From Eutreptiella sp. 'Long Island Sound 2002' (lineage: Eukaryota; Euglenozoa; Euglenophyceae; Eutreptiales; Eutreptiaceae), in assembly GCA_964036045.1 (NCBI GenBank), contig OZ038380.1, positions 165,981,872 through 166,045,871 of the forward strand: a stretch of DNA of 64,000 nucleotides. Reading direction: 5' to 3'. Under the pieces are notes generated by a model. That model worked only from the letters and a program-made list of their open reading frames with translations, was not told where the DNA came from and did no database searches. Positions 46,974 to 60,192 of the stretch are shown here, piece by piece (within the stretch, counting starts at the first letter, position 1; each line of letters opens with the position of its first letter). The position numbers and the translations under genes are program-made.

Positions 46974-49047
46974 TAAGTGAGAATTCTCGTTTTGTGGAAA
47001 ACCAGAATCGGAGATTTTTTTTTTCTTTTTGTTATCCGAGAATTCTCGTTTTGTGGAACACCAGAATCCGAGATTTTTTTTTTTTTTTTATGCGAGAATT
47101 CTCGTTTTGTGGAAAACGAGAATCGGAGAATTTTGTTTTCCTTTTTTTTTATCCGAGAATCCTCCTTTTGTGGAAAACCAGAATCGGAGAATTTTTTTTT
47201 TTTTTTTATGCGAGAATTCTCGTTTTGTGGAAAACCAGAATCGGAGAATTTTTTTTTTCTTTTTTTGATGCGAGAATTCTTGTTTTGCGGAAAACCAGAA
47301 TCGGAGAATTTTTTTTTTTTTTTATGCGAGAATTCTCGTTTTGTGGAAAACTAGAATCGGAGAATTTTTTTTTCTTTTTTTTTTTTATTCGAGAATTCTC
47401 GTTTTGTGGAAAACCAGAATCGGAGAATTTCTTTTTTTTTTTTATGCGAGAATTCTCGTTTTGTGGAAAAACAGAATTGGAGAATTTTTTTTTTTTTATC
47501 TGAGAATCCTCGTTTTGCGGAAAACCAGAATCGGAGAATTTTTTTTTTTTTTTTTTTTCATGCGAGAATTCTCGTTTTGTGGAAAACCAGAATCGGAGAA
47601 TTTTTTTTTTTTTTTTATCCGAGAATCCTCGTTTTGTGGAAAACCAGAATCGGAGAATTTTTTTTTCTTTTTTTTTATGCGAGAATTCTCGTTTTGTGGA
47701 AAACCAGAATCGGAGAATTTTTTTTTTTTTTTTTTTCGAGAATCCTCGTTTTGTGGAAAACCAGAATTGGAGAATTTTTTTTTTTTTTTATGCGAGATTT
47801 CTCGTTTTGTGGAAAACCAGAATCGGAGAATTTTCTTCTTTTTTTTTTTTTTATCCGAGAATTCTGATTTTGAGGAAAACCAGAATCGGAGATTTTTTTT
47901 TTTTTTGTTTTTTTTATGTGAGAATTCTCGTTTTGTGGAAAACCAGAATCCGAGATTTTTTTTTTTTTTTTTTATGCGAGAATTCTCGTTTTGTGGAAAA
48001 CGAGAATCGGAGAATTTTTTTTTTCTTTTTTTTTTATCCGAGAATCCTCCTTTTGTGGAAAACCAGAATCGGAGAATTTTTTTTTTTTTTTATGCGAGAA
48101 TTCTCGTTTTGTGGAAAACCAGAATCGGAGAATTTTTTTTTTTTTCTTTTTTTTATGCGAGAATTCTTGTTTTGTGGAAAACCAGAATCGGAGAATTTTT
48201 TTTTTTTTTTATCCAAGAATCACCGTTTTGTGGAAAACCAGAATCGGAGAGGTTTTTTTTTTTTTTTTTTTTTATGCGAGAATTCTCGTTTTGTGGAAAA
48301 CTAGAATCGGAGAATTTTTTTTTTTTTATCCGAGAATTGTCGTTTTGTGGAAAACCAGAATCGGAGAATTTTTTTTTTTTTTTCTTTTTTTTATGCGAGA
48401 ATTCTTGTTTTGTGGAAAACCAGAATCGGAGAATTTTTTTTTTTTTTTATCCCAGAATCACCGTTTTGTGGAAAACCAGAATCGGAGAGTTTTTTTTTTT
48501 TTTTTCTTTTTTTTTATGCGAGAATTCTCGTTTTGTGGAAAACCAGAATCGGTGAATTTTTTTTTCTTTTTTTTTTTTTATTCGAGAATTCTCGTTTTGT
48601 GGAAAACCAGAATTGGAGAATTTTTTTTTTTTCCGAGAATCCTCGTTTTGCGGAAAACCAGAATCGGAGAATTTTTTTTTTTTTTTTCATGCGAGAATTC
48701 TCGTTTTGTGGAAAACCAGAATCGGAGAATTTTTTTTTTTTTTTTATCCGAGAATCCTCGTTTTGTGGAAAACCAGAATCGGAGAATTTTTTTTTTTTTT
48801 CTTATGCGAGAATTCTCGTTTTGTGGAAAACCAGAATCGGAGAATTTTTTTTTTTTTTTTCATCCAGGAATCCTCGTTTTGTGGAAAACCAGAATTGGAG
48901 AATTTTTTTTTTTTTTTTTTATGCGAGAATTCTCGTTTTGTGGAAAACCAGAATCGGAGAATTTTCTTCTTTTTTTTTTTTTTATCCGAGAATTCTGATT
49001 TTGAGGAAAACCAGAATCGGAGAATTTTTTTTTTTTTTGTTTGTTTT
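46974..49047 (+). repeat. 2,074-bp higher-order unit, copy 1
   Basis: Bounded by TAAGTGAG at 46,974 and 49,048. The next unit has the same order of about 35 monomers, including a TATGTGAG monomer without AACACC (about 47,926 and 49,992), two AATCACCG monomers per unit and ATCGGTGAATT (about 48,550 and 50,623). Confidence 0.87.
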
Positions 49048-51120
49048 TAAGTGAGAATTCTCGTTTTGTGGAAAACCAGAATCGGAGATTTTTTTTTTCT
49101 TTTTGTTATCCGAGAATTCTCGTTTTGTGGAACACCAGAATCCGAGATTTTTTTTTTTTTTTTATGCGAGAATTCTCGTTTTGTGGAAAACGAGAATCGG
49201 AGAATTTTTTTTTCCTTTTTTTTTATCCGAGAATCCTCCTTTTGTGGAAAATCAGAATCGGAGAATTTTTTTTTTTTTTTTATGCGAGAATTCTCGTTTT
49301 GTGGAAAACCAGAATCGGAGAATTTTTTTTTTCTTTTTTTTATGCGAGAATTCTTGTTTTGCGGAAAACCAGAATCGGAGAATGTTTTTTTTTTTTATGC
49401 GAGAATTCTCGTTTTGTGGAAAACTAGAATCGGAGAATTTTTTTTTCTTTTTTTTTTTTATTCGAGAATTCTCGTTTTGTGGAAAACCAGAATCGGAGAA
49501 TTTTTTTTTTTTTTTATGCGAGAATTCTCGTTTTGTGGAAAAACAGAATTGGAGAATTTTTTTTTTTTTATCTGAGAATCCTCGTTTTGCGGAAAACCAG
49601 AATCGGAGAATTTTTTTTTTTTTTTTTTTTCATGCGAGAATTCTCGTTTTGTGGAAAACCAGAATCGGAGAATTTTTTTTTTTTTTTTTATCCGAGAATC
49701 CTCGTTTTGTGGAAAACCAGAATCGGAGAATTTTTTTTTTCTTTTTTTTTATGCGAGAATTCTCGTTTTGTGGAAAACCAGAATCGGAGAATTTTTTTTT
49801 TTTTTTTCATCCGAGAATCCTCGTTTTGTGGAAAACCAGAATTGGAGAATTTTTTTTTTTTTTTTATGCGAGAATTCTCGTTTTGTGGAACACCAGAATC
49901 GGAGAATTTTCTTCTTTTTTTTTTTTTTATCCGAGAATTCTGATTTTGAGGAAAACCAGAATCGGAGATTTTTTTTTTTTTTTGTTTTTTTTATGTGAGA
50001 ATTCTCGTTTTGTGGAAAACCAGAATCCGAGATTTTTTTTTTTTTTTTTATGCGAGAATTCTCGTTTTGTGGAAAACGAGAATCGGAGAATTTTTTTTTT
50101 CTTTTTTTTTTATCCGAGAATCCTCCTTTTGTGGAAAACCAGAATCGGAGAATTTTTTTTTTTTTTTATGCGAGAATTCTCGTTTTGTGGAAAACCAGAA
50201 TCGGAGAATTTTTTTTTTTTCTTTTTTTTATGCGAGAATTCTTGTTTTGTGGAAAACCAGAATCGGAGAATTTTTTTTTTTTTTTATCCAAGAATCACCG
50301 TTTTGTGGAAAACCAGAATCGGAGAGGTTTTTTTTTTTTTTTTTTTTTATGCGAGAATTCTCGTTTTGTGGAAAACTAGAATCGGAGAATTTTTTTTTTT
50401 TTATCCGAGAATTGTCGTTTTGTGGAAAACCAGAATCGGAGAATTTTTTTTTTTTTTTCTTTTTTTTATGCGAGAATTCTTGTTTTGTGGAAAACCAGAA
50501 TCGGAGAATTTTTTTTTTTTTATCCCAGAATCACCGTTTTGTGGAAAACCAGAATCGGAGAGTTTTTTTTTTTTTTTTCTTTTTTTTTATGCGAGAATTC
50601 TCGTTTTGTGGAAAACCAGAATCGGTGAATTTTTTTTTCTTTTTTTTTTTTTATTCGAGAATTCTCGTTTTGTGGAAAACCAGAATTGGAGCATTTTTTT
50701 TTTTTTCCGAGAATCCTCGTTTTGCGGAAAACCAGAATCGGAGAATTTTTTTTTTTTTTTTCATGCGAGAATTCTCGTTTTGTGGAAAACCAGAATCGGA
50801 GAATTTTTTTTTTTTTTTATCCGAGAATCCTCGTTTTGTGGAAAACCAGAATCGGAGAATTTTTTTTTTTTTTCTTATGCGAGAATTCTCGTTTTGTGGA
50901 AAACCAGAATCGGAGAATTTTTTTTTTTTTTTCATCCAGGAATCCTCGTTTTGTGGAAAACCAGAATTGGAGAATTTTTTTTTTTTTTTTTTTATGCGAG
51001 AATTCTCGTTTTGTGGAAAACCAGAATCGGAGAATTTTCTTCTTTTTTTTTTTTTTATCCGAGAATTCTGATTTTGAGGAAAACCAGAATCGGAGAATTT
51101 TTTTTTTTTTTGTTTTTTTT
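49048..51120 (+). repeat. 2,073-bp higher-order unit, copy 2
   Basis: Adjacent copy of 46,974-49,047, bounded by TAAGTGAG at 49,048 and 51,121. A partial third copy runs on to about 51,970. That third copy lacks the ATCCG/AACACC/ATCCGAG monomer after TAAGTGAG, so its open end has been edited. Confidence 0.85.
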
Positions 51121-53894
51121 TAAGTGAGAATTCTCGTTTTGTGGAAAACCAGAATCGGAGATTTTTTTTTTTTTTATGCGAGAATTCTCGTTTTGTGGAA
51201 AACGAGAATCGGAGAATTTTTTTTTCCTTTTTTTTTATCCGAGAATCCTCCTTTTGTGGAAAACCAGAATCGGAGAATTTTTTTTTTTTTTTATGCGAGA
51301 ATTCTCGTTTTGTGGAAAACCAGAATCGGAGAATTTTTTTTTTCTTTTTTTTATGCGAGAATTCTTGTTTTGCGGAAAACCAGAATCGGAGAATTTTTTT
51401 TTTTTTTTTATGCGAGAATTCTCGTTTTGTGGAAAACTAGAATCGGAGAATTTTTTTTTTCTTTTTTTTTTTTTATTCGAGAATTCTCGTTTTGTGGAAA
51501 ACCAGAATCGGAGAATTTTTTTTTTTTTTTATGCGAGAATTCTCGTTTTGTGGAAAAACAGAATTGGAGAATTTTTTTTTTTTATCTGAGAATCCTCGTT
51601 TTGCGGAAAACCAGAATCGGAGAATTTTTTTTTTTTTTTTTTTTCATGCGAGAATTCTCGTTTTGTGGAAAACCAGAATCGGAGAATTTTTTTTTTTTTT
51701 TTATCCGAGAATCCTCGTTTTGTGGAAAACCAGAATCGGAGAATTTTTTTTTTCTTTTTTTTTATGCGAGAATTCTCGTTTTGTGGAAAACCAGAATCGG
51801 AGAATTTTTTTTTTTTTTTCATCCGAGAATCCTCGTTTTGTGGAAAACCAGAATTGGAGAATTTTTTTTTTTTTTTTATGCGAGAATTCTCGTTTTGTGG
51901 AAAACCAGAATCGGAGAATTTTCTTCTTTTTTTTTTTTTTATCCGAGAATTCTGATTTTGAGGAAAACCAGAATCGGAGATTTTTTTTTCTTTTTTTTTT
52001 TTTATGTGAGAATTCTCGTTTTGTGGAAAACCAGAATCGGAGAATTTTTTTTTTTTTTTGTTATCCGAGAATTCTCGTTTTGTGGAACACCAGAATCCGA
52101 GAATTTTTTTTTTTTTTTATGCGAGAATTCTCGTTTTGTGGAAAACCAGAATCGGAGAATTTTTTTTTCTTTTTTTTTATGCGAGAATTCTCGTTTTGTG
52201 GAAAACCAGAATCGGAGAATTTTTTTTTTTTTTTTCATCCGAGAATCCTCGTTTTGTGGAAAACCAGAATTGGAGAATTTTTTTTTTTTTTTTATGCGAG
52301 AATTCTCGTTTTGTGGAAAACCAGAATCGGAGAATTTTCTTCTTTTTTTTTTTTTTATCCGAGAATCGTCGTTTTGCGGAAAACCAGAATCGGAGAATTT
52401 TTTTTTTTTTTTTTTTCATGCGAGGATTCTCGTTTTGTGGAAAACCAGAATCGGAGAATTTTTTTTTTTTTTTTTATCCGAGAATCCTCGTTTTGTGGAA
52501 AACCAGAATCGGAGAATTTTTTTTTCTTTTTTTTTATGCGAGAATTCTCGTTTTGTGGAAAACCAGAATCCCTGAATTTTTTATTTTTTTTTCATCCGAG
52601 AATCCTCGTTTTGTGGAAAACCAGAATTGGAGAATTTTTTTTTTCTTTTTATGCGAGAATTCTCGTTTTGTGGAAAACCAGAATCGGAGAATTTTCTTCT
52701 TTTTTTTTTTTTATCCGAGAATTCTGATTTTGAGGAAAACCAGAATCGGAGATTTTTTTTTTTTTTTTGTTTTTTTTATGTGAGAATTCTCGTTTTGTGG
52801 AAAACCAGAATCGGAGAATTTTTTGTTTTTTTTGTTATCCGAGAATTCTCGTTTTGTGGAACACCAGAATCCGAGAATTTTTTTTTTTTTTTTTTATGCG
52901 AGAATTCTCGTTTTGTGGAAAACGAGAATCGGAGAATTTTTTTTTTCTTTTTTTTTTATCCGAGAATCCTCTTTTTGTGGAAAACCAGAATCGGAGAATT
53001 TTTTTTTTTTTTTAATGAGAGAATTCTCGTTTTATGGAAAACCAGAATCGGAGAATTTTTTTTTTTCTTTTTTTTATGCGAGAATTCTTGTTTTGTTGAA
53101 AACCAGAATCGGAGAATTTTTTTTTTTTTTTTATCCGAGAATCACTGTTTTGTGGAAAACCAGAATCGGAGAGTTTTTTTTTTTTTTTTTTTTTATGCGA
53201 GAATTCTCGTTTTGTGGAAAACCATAATCGGAGAATTTTTTTTTTTTTATCCGAGAATTCTTGTTTTGTGGAAAACCAGAATCGGAGAATTTTTTTTTTT
53301 TTTTATCCGAGAATCACCGTTTTGTGGAAAACCAGAATCGGAGAGTTTTTTTTTTTTTTTTCTTTTTTTTTATGCGAGGATTCTCGTTTTGTGGAAAACC
53401 AGAATCGGAGAATTTTTTTTTTCTTTTTTTTTTTTTTATTCGAGAATTGTCGTTTTGTGGAAAACCAGAATTGGAGAATTTTTTTTTTTTATCCGAGAAT
53501 CCTCGTTTTGCGGAAAACCAGAATCGGAGAATTTTTTTTTTTTTTTTTTTTCATGCGAGAATTCTCGTTTCGAGGAAAACCAGAATCGGAGAATTTTTTT
53601 TTTTTTTTATCCGAGAATCCTCGTTTTGTGGAACACCAGAATTGGAGAATTTTTTTTTTTTTTTATGCGAGAATTCTCGTTTTATGGAAAACCAGAATCG
53701 GAGAATTTTTTTTTTTTTTTTTCATCCGAGAATCCTCGTTTTGTGGAAAACCAGAATTGGAGAATTTTTTTTTTTTTTTTTTATGCGAGAATTCTCGTTT
53801 TGTGGAAAACCAGAATCGGAGAATTTTCTTCTTTTTTTTTTTTTTATCCGAGAATTCTGATTTTGAGGAAAACCAGAATCGGAGAATTTTTTTT
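50570..53894 (+). repeat. ~3.3-kb tandem unit, copy 1
   Basis: Starts inside the 2,073-bp copy 2 at the monomer with ATCGGTGAATT and is repeated from 53,895. Landmarks: GGAGCATTTT about 50,690 and 54,013; TAAGTGAG 51,121 and 54,443 (3,322 bp); ATCCCTGAATT 52,568 and 55,950 (3,382 bp). The offset rises by 60 bp near 51,170 because copy 2 keeps one AACACC monomer that copy 1 has lost. Its start within an older unit shows that duplications overlap. Confidence 0.9.
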
Positions 53895-56800
53895 TTTTTT
53901 TCTTTTTTTTTATGCGAGAATTCTCGTTTTGTGGAAAACCAGAATCGGTGAATTTTTTTTTCTTTTTTTTTTTTTATTCGAGAATTCTCGTTTTGTGGAA
54001 AACCAGAATTGGAGCATTTTTTTTTTTTTCCGAGAATCCTCGTTTTGCGGAAAACCAGAATCGGAGAATTTTTTTTTTTTTTTTCATGCGAGAATTCTCG
54101 TTTTGTGGAAAACCAGAATCGGAGAATTTTTTTTTTTTTTTATCCGAGAATCCTCGTTTTGTGGAAAACCAGAATCGGAGAATTTTTTTTTTTTTTCTTA
54201 TGCGAGAATTCTCGTTTTGTGGAAAACCAGAATCGGAGAATTTTTTTTTTTTTTTCATCCAGGAATCCTCGTTTTGTGGAAAACCAGAATTGGAGAATTT
54301 TTTTTTTTTTTTTTTATGCGAGAATTCTCGTTTTGTGGAAAACCAGAATCGGAGAATTTTCTTCTTTTTTTTTTTTTTATCCGAGAATTCTGATTTTGAG
54401 GAAAATCAGAATCGGAGAATTTTTTTTTTTTTTGTTTTTTTTTAAGTGAGAATTCTCGTTTTGTGGAAAACCAGAATCGGAGATTTTTTTTTTCTTTTTG
54501 TTATCCGAGAATTCTCGTTTTGTGGAACACCAGAATCCGAGATTTTTTTTTTTTTTTATGCGAGAATTCTCGTTTTGTGGAAAACGAGAATCGGAGAATT
54601 TTTTTTTCCTTTTTTTTTATCCGAGAATCCTCCTTTTGTGGAAAACCAGAATCGGAGAATTTTTTTTTTTTTTTATGCGAGAATTCTCGTTTTGTGGAAA
54701 ACCAGAATCGGAGAATTTTTTTTTTCTTTTTTTTATGCGAGAATTCTTGTTTTGCGGAAAACCAGAATCGGAGAATTTTTTTTTTTTTTTTATGCGAGAA
54801 TTCTCGTTTTGTGGAAAACTAGAATCGGAGAATTTTTTTTTTCTTTTTTTTTTTTTATTCGAGAATTCTCGTTTTGTGGAAAACCAGAATCGGAGAATTT
54901 TTTTTTTTTTTTATGCGAGAATTCTCGTTTTGTGGAAAAACAGAATTGGAGAATTTTTTTTTTTTATCTGAGAATCCTCGTTTTGCGGAAAACCAGAATC
55001 GGAGAATTTTTTTTTTTTTTTTTTTTCATGCGAGAATTCTCGTTTTGTGGAAAACCAGAATCGGAGAATTTTTTTTTTTTTTTTATCCGAGAATCCTCGT
55101 TTTGTGGAAAACCAGAATCGGAGAATTTTTTTTTTCTTTTTTTTTATGCGAGAATTCTCGTTTTGTGGAAAACCAGAATCGGAGAATTTTTTTTTTTTTT
55201 TCATCCGAGAATCCTCGTTTTGTGGAAAACCAGAATTGGAGAATTTTTTTTTTTTTTTTATGCGAGAATTCTCGTTTTGTGGAAAACCAGAATCGGAGAA
55301 TTTTCTTCTTTTTTTTTTTTTTATCCGAGAATTCTGATTTTGAGGAAAACCAGAATCGGAGATTTTTTTTTCTTTTTTTTTTTTTATGTGAGAATTCTCG
55401 TTTTGTGGAAAACCAGAATCGGAGAATTTTTTTTTTTTTTGTTATCCGAGAATTCTCGTTTTGTGGAACACCAGAATCCGAGAATTTTTTTTTTTTTTTT
55501 ATGCGAGAATTCTCGTTTTGTGGAAAACCAGAATCGGAGAATTTTTTTTTCTTTTTTTTTATGCGAGAATTCTCGTTTTGTGGAAAACCAGAATCGGAGA
55601 ATTTTTTTTTTTTTTTCATCCGAGAATCCTCGTTTTGTGGAAAACCAGAATTGGAGAATTTTTTTTTTTTTTTTATGCGAGAATTCTCGTTTTGTGGAAA
55701 ACCAGAATCGGAGAATTTTCTTCTTTTTTTTTTTTTTATCCGAGAATCGTCGTTTTGCGGAAAACCAGAATCGGAGAATTTTTTTTTTTTTTTTTTTTCA
55801 TGCGAGGATTCTCGTTTTGTGGAAAACCAGAATCGGAGAATTTTTTTTTTTTTTTTTATCCGAGAATCCTCGTTTTGTGGAAAACCAGAATCGGAGAATT
55901 TTTTTTTCTTTTTTTTTATGCGAGAATTCTCGTTTTGTGGAAAACCAGAATCCCTGAATTTTTTATTTTTTTTTCATCCGAGAATCCTCGTTTTGTGGAA
56001 AACCAGAATTGGAGAATTTTTTTTTTCTTTTTATGCGAGAATTCTCGTTTTGTGGAAAACCAGAATCGGAGAATTTTCTTCTTTTTTTTTTTTTATCCGA
56101 GAATTCTGATTTTGAGGAAAACCAGAATCGGAGATTTTTTTTTTTTTTTTGTTTTTTTTATGTGAGAATTCTCGTTTTGTGGAAAACCAGAATCGGAGAA
56201 TTTTTTGTTTTTTTTGTTATCCGAGAATTCTCGTTTTGTGGAACACCAGAATCCGAGAATTTTTTTTTTTTTTTTTTATGCGAGAATTCTCGTTTTGTGG
56301 AAAACGAGAATCGGAGAATTTTTTTTTTCTTTTTTTTTTATCCGAGAATCCTCTTTTTGTGGAAAACCAGAATCGGAGAATTTTTTTTTTTTTTTAATGA
56401 GAGAATTCTCGTTTTATGGAAAACCAGAATCGGAGAATTTTTTTTTTTCTTTTTTTTATGCGAGAATTCTTGTTTTGTTGAAAACCAGAATCGGAGAATT
56501 TTTTTTTTTTTTTTATCCGAGAATCACTGTTTTGTGGAAAACCAGAATCGGAGAGTTTTTTTTTTTTTTTTTTTTTATGCGAGAATTCTCGTTTTGTGGA
56601 AAACCATAATCGGAGAATTTTTTTTTTTTTATCCGAGAATTCTTGTTTTGTGGAAAACCAGAATCGGAGAATTTTTTTTTTTTTTTTATCCGAGAATCAC
56701 CGTTTTGTGGAAAACCAGAATCGGAGAGTTTTTTTTTTTTTTTTCTTTTTTTTTATGCGAGGATTCTCGTTTTGTGGAAAACCAGAATCGGAGAATTTTT

Positions 56801-57145
56801 TTTTTCTTTTTTTTTTTTTTATTCGAGAATTGTCGTTTTGTGGAAAACCAGAATTGGAGAATTTTTTTTTTTTATCCGAGAATCCTCGTTTTGCGGAAAA
56901 CCAGAATCGGAGAATTTTTTTTTTTTTTTTTTTCATGCGAGAATTCTCGTTTCGAGGAAAACCAGAATCGGAGAATTTTTTTTTTTTTTTATCCGAGAAT
57001 CCTCGTTTTGTGGAACACCAGAATTGGAGAATTTTTTTTTTTTTTTATGCGAGAATTCTCGTTTTATGGAAAACCAGAATCGGAGAATTTTTTTTTTTTT
57101 TTTCATCCGAGAATCCTCGTTTTGTGGAAAACCAGAATTGGAGAA
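53895..57145 (+). repeat. ~3.3-kb tandem unit, copy 2
   Basis: Copy of 50,570-53,763. From about 51,240 / 54,620 the offset is a constant 3,382 bp for more than 2.5 kb, and I saw no core difference. Even the rare variants GCGAGGATTCTCG, AACCATAATCGG, AATCACTG and ATCCCTGAA are shared. The match ends near 57,145, where copy 2 goes to AAAACGAG while copy 1 (about 53,763) goes to a consensus monomer. Confidence 0.92.
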
Positions 57146-57343
57146 ATTTTTTTTTTTTTTATGCGAGAATTCTCGTTTTGTGGAAAACGAGAATCGGAGA
57201 ATTTTTTTTTTCTTTTTTTTTTATCCGAGAATCCTCCTTTTGTGGAAAACCAGAATCGGAGAATTTTTTTCTTTTTTTTATGCGAGAATTCTCGTTTTGT
57301 GGAAAACCAGAATCGGAGAATTTTTGTTTTTTTTCTTTTTTTG
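57146..57343 (+). repeat. Link of three monomers (AAAACGAG, CTCCTTTT, consensus)
   Basis: No gene. Typical cassette monomers join the ~3.3-kb pair to the 2.84-kb series. Confidence 0.7.
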
Positions 57344-60192
57344 ATGCGAGAATTCTTGTTTTGTGGAAAACCAGAATCGGAGATTTTTTTTTTTTTTATC
57401 CAAGAATCACCGTTTTGTGGAAAACCAGAATCGGAGAGGTTTTTTTTTTTTTTTTTTTTATGCGAGAATTCTCGTTTTGTGGAAAACTAGAATCGGAGAA
57501 TTTTTTTTTCTTTTTTTTTTTTATTCGAGAATTCTCGTTTTGTGGAAAACCAGAATCGGAGAATTTTTTTTTTTTTTTATCCGAGAATTCTCGTTTTGTG
57601 GAAAACCAGAATCGGAGAATTTTTTTTTTCTTTTTTTTATGCGAGATTTCTTGTTTTGTGGAAAACCAGAATCGGAGAATTTTTTTTTTTTTTATCCGAG
57701 AATCACCGTTTTGTGGAAAACCAGAATCGGAGAGTTTTTTTTTTTTTTTTTTCTTTTTTTTTATGCGAGAATTCTCGTTTTGTGGAAAACCAGAATCGGA
57801 GAATTTTTTTTTCTTTTTTTTTTTTTTTATTCGAGAATTCTCGTTTTGTCGAAAACCAGAATTGGAGAATTTTTTTTTTTTTCCGAGAATCGTCGTTTTG
57901 CGGAAAACCAGAATCGGAGAATTTTTTTTTTTTTTTTTCATGCGAGAATTCTCGTTTTGTGGAAAACCAGAATCGGAGAATTTTTTTTTTTTTTTTTCAT
58001 CCGAGAACCCTCGTTTTGTGGAAAACCAGAATCGGAGAATTTTTTTTTTTTTTTTATGCGAGAATTCTCGTTTTGTGGAAAACCAGAATCGGAGAATTTT
58101 TTTTTTTTTTTCATCCAGGAATCCTCGTTTCGTGGAAAACCAGAATTGGAGAATTTTTTTTTTTTTTTTTATGCGAGAATTCTCGTTTTGTGGAAAACCA
58201 GAATCGGAGAATTTTCTTCTTTTTTTTTTTTTTATCCGAGAATTCTGATTTTGAGGAAAACCAGAATCGGAGAATTTTTTTTTTTTTGTTTTTTTTTAAG
58301 TGAGAATTCTCGTTTTGTGGAAAACCAGAATCGGAGAATTTTTTTTTCTTTTTGTTATCCGAGAATTCTCGTTTTGTGGAACACCAGAATCCGAGATTTT
58401 TTGTTTTTTTTTTTATGCGAGAATTCTCGTTTTGTGGAAAACGAGAATCGGAGAATTTTTTTTTTCTTTTTTTTTTATCCGAGAATCCTCCTTTTGTGGA
58501 AAACCAGAATCGGAGAATTTTTTTTTTTTTTTTTATGAGAGAATTCTCGTTTTATGGAAAACCAGAATCGGAGAATTTTTTTTTTTTTTCTTTTTTTTAT
58601 GCGAGAATTCTTGTTTTGTTGAAAACCAGAATCGGAGAATTTTTTTTTTTTTTTATCCGAGAATCACCGTTTTGTGGAAAACCAGAATCGGAGAGTTTTT
58701 TTTTTTTTTTTTTTTATGCGAGAATTCTCGTTTTGTGGAAAACCAGAATCGCAGAATTTTTTTTTTTTTTTATCCGAGAATTCTTGTTTTGTGGAAAACC
58801 AGAATCGGAGAATTTTTTTTTTTTTTTATCCGAGAATCACCGTTTTGTGGAAAACCAGAATCGGAGAGTTTTTTTTTTTTTTTCTTTTTTTTTATGCGAG
58901 AATTCTCGTTTTGTGGAAAACCAGAATCGGAGAATTTTTTTTTCTTTTTTTTTTTTTTATTCGAGAATTCTCGTTTTGTGGAAAACCAGAATTGGAGAAT
59001 TTTTTTTTTTATCCGAGAATCCTCGTTTTGCGGAAAACCAGAATCGGAGAATTTTTTTTTTTTTTTTTTTTCATGCGAGAATTCTCGTTTTGAGGAAAAC
59101 CAGAATCGGAGAATTTTTTTTTTTTTTATCCGAGAATCCTCCTTTTGTGGAACACCAGAATTGGAGAATTTTTTTTTATTTTTTTTTATGCGAGAATTCT
59201 CGTTTTGTGGAAAACCAGAATCGGAGAATTTTTTTTTTTTTTTCATCCGAGAATCCTCGTTTTGTGGAAAAACAGAATTGGAGAAATTTTTTTTTTTTTT
59301 TTTATGCGAGAATTCTCGTTTTGTGGAAAACCAGAATCGGAGTATTTTCTTCTTTTTTTTTTTTTTATCCGAGAATTCTGATTTTGAGGAAAACCAGAAT
59401 CGGAGAATTTTTTTTTTTTGTTTTTTTTATGTGAGAATTCTCGTTTTGTGGAAAACCAGAATCGGAGAATTTTTTTTTTTTTTGTTATCCGAGAATTCTC
59501 GTTTTGTGGAACACCAGAATCCGAGATTTTTTTTTTTTTTTTATGCGAGAATTCTCGTTTTGTGGAAAACGAGAATCGGTGAATTTTTTTTTCTTTTTTT
59601 TTTATCCGAGAATCCTCCTTTTGTGGAAAACCAGAATCGAAGAATTTTTTTTTTTTTTTTATGCGAGAATTCTCGTTTTGGGGAAAACCAGAATCGGAGA
59701 ATTTTTTTTTTTTCTTTTTTTTATGCGAGAATTCTTGTTTCGTTGAAAACCAGAATCGGAGAATTTTTTTTTTTTTTTATCCGAGAATCACCGTTTTATG
59801 GAAAACCAGAATCGGAGAGTTTTTTTTTTTTTTTCTTTTTTTTTATGCGAGAATTCTCGTTTTGTGGAAAACCAGAATCGGAGAATTTTTTTTTTTCTTT
59901 TTTTTTTTTATTCGAGAATTCTCGTTTTGTGGAAAACCAGAATTGGAGAATTTTTTTTTTTTTATCCGAGAATCCTCGTTTTGCGGAAAACCAGAATCGG
60001 AGAATTTTTTTTTTTTTATCCGAGAATCCTCGTTTTGTGGAGAACCAGAATCGGAGAATTTTTTTTTTTTTTTTTATGCGAGAATTCTCGTTTTGTGGAA
60101 AACCAGAATCGGAGAATTTTTTTTTTTTTTATGCGAGAATTCTCGTTTTGTGGAAAACCAGAATCGGAGAATTTTTTTTTTTTCTTTATTAT
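57344..60192 (+). repeat. ~2.85-kb higher-order unit, copy 1
   Basis: About 48 monomers. Landmarks repeat 2,840-2,848 bp downstream: GTCGAAAACC 57,848 and 60,696; TAAGTGAG 58,297 and 61,143. The first ~450 bp are more diverged from copy 2 (ATCCAAGAATCACCG versus ATCCGAGAATCACCG) than the rest, so the left edge may be older or edited. Confidence 0.87.
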
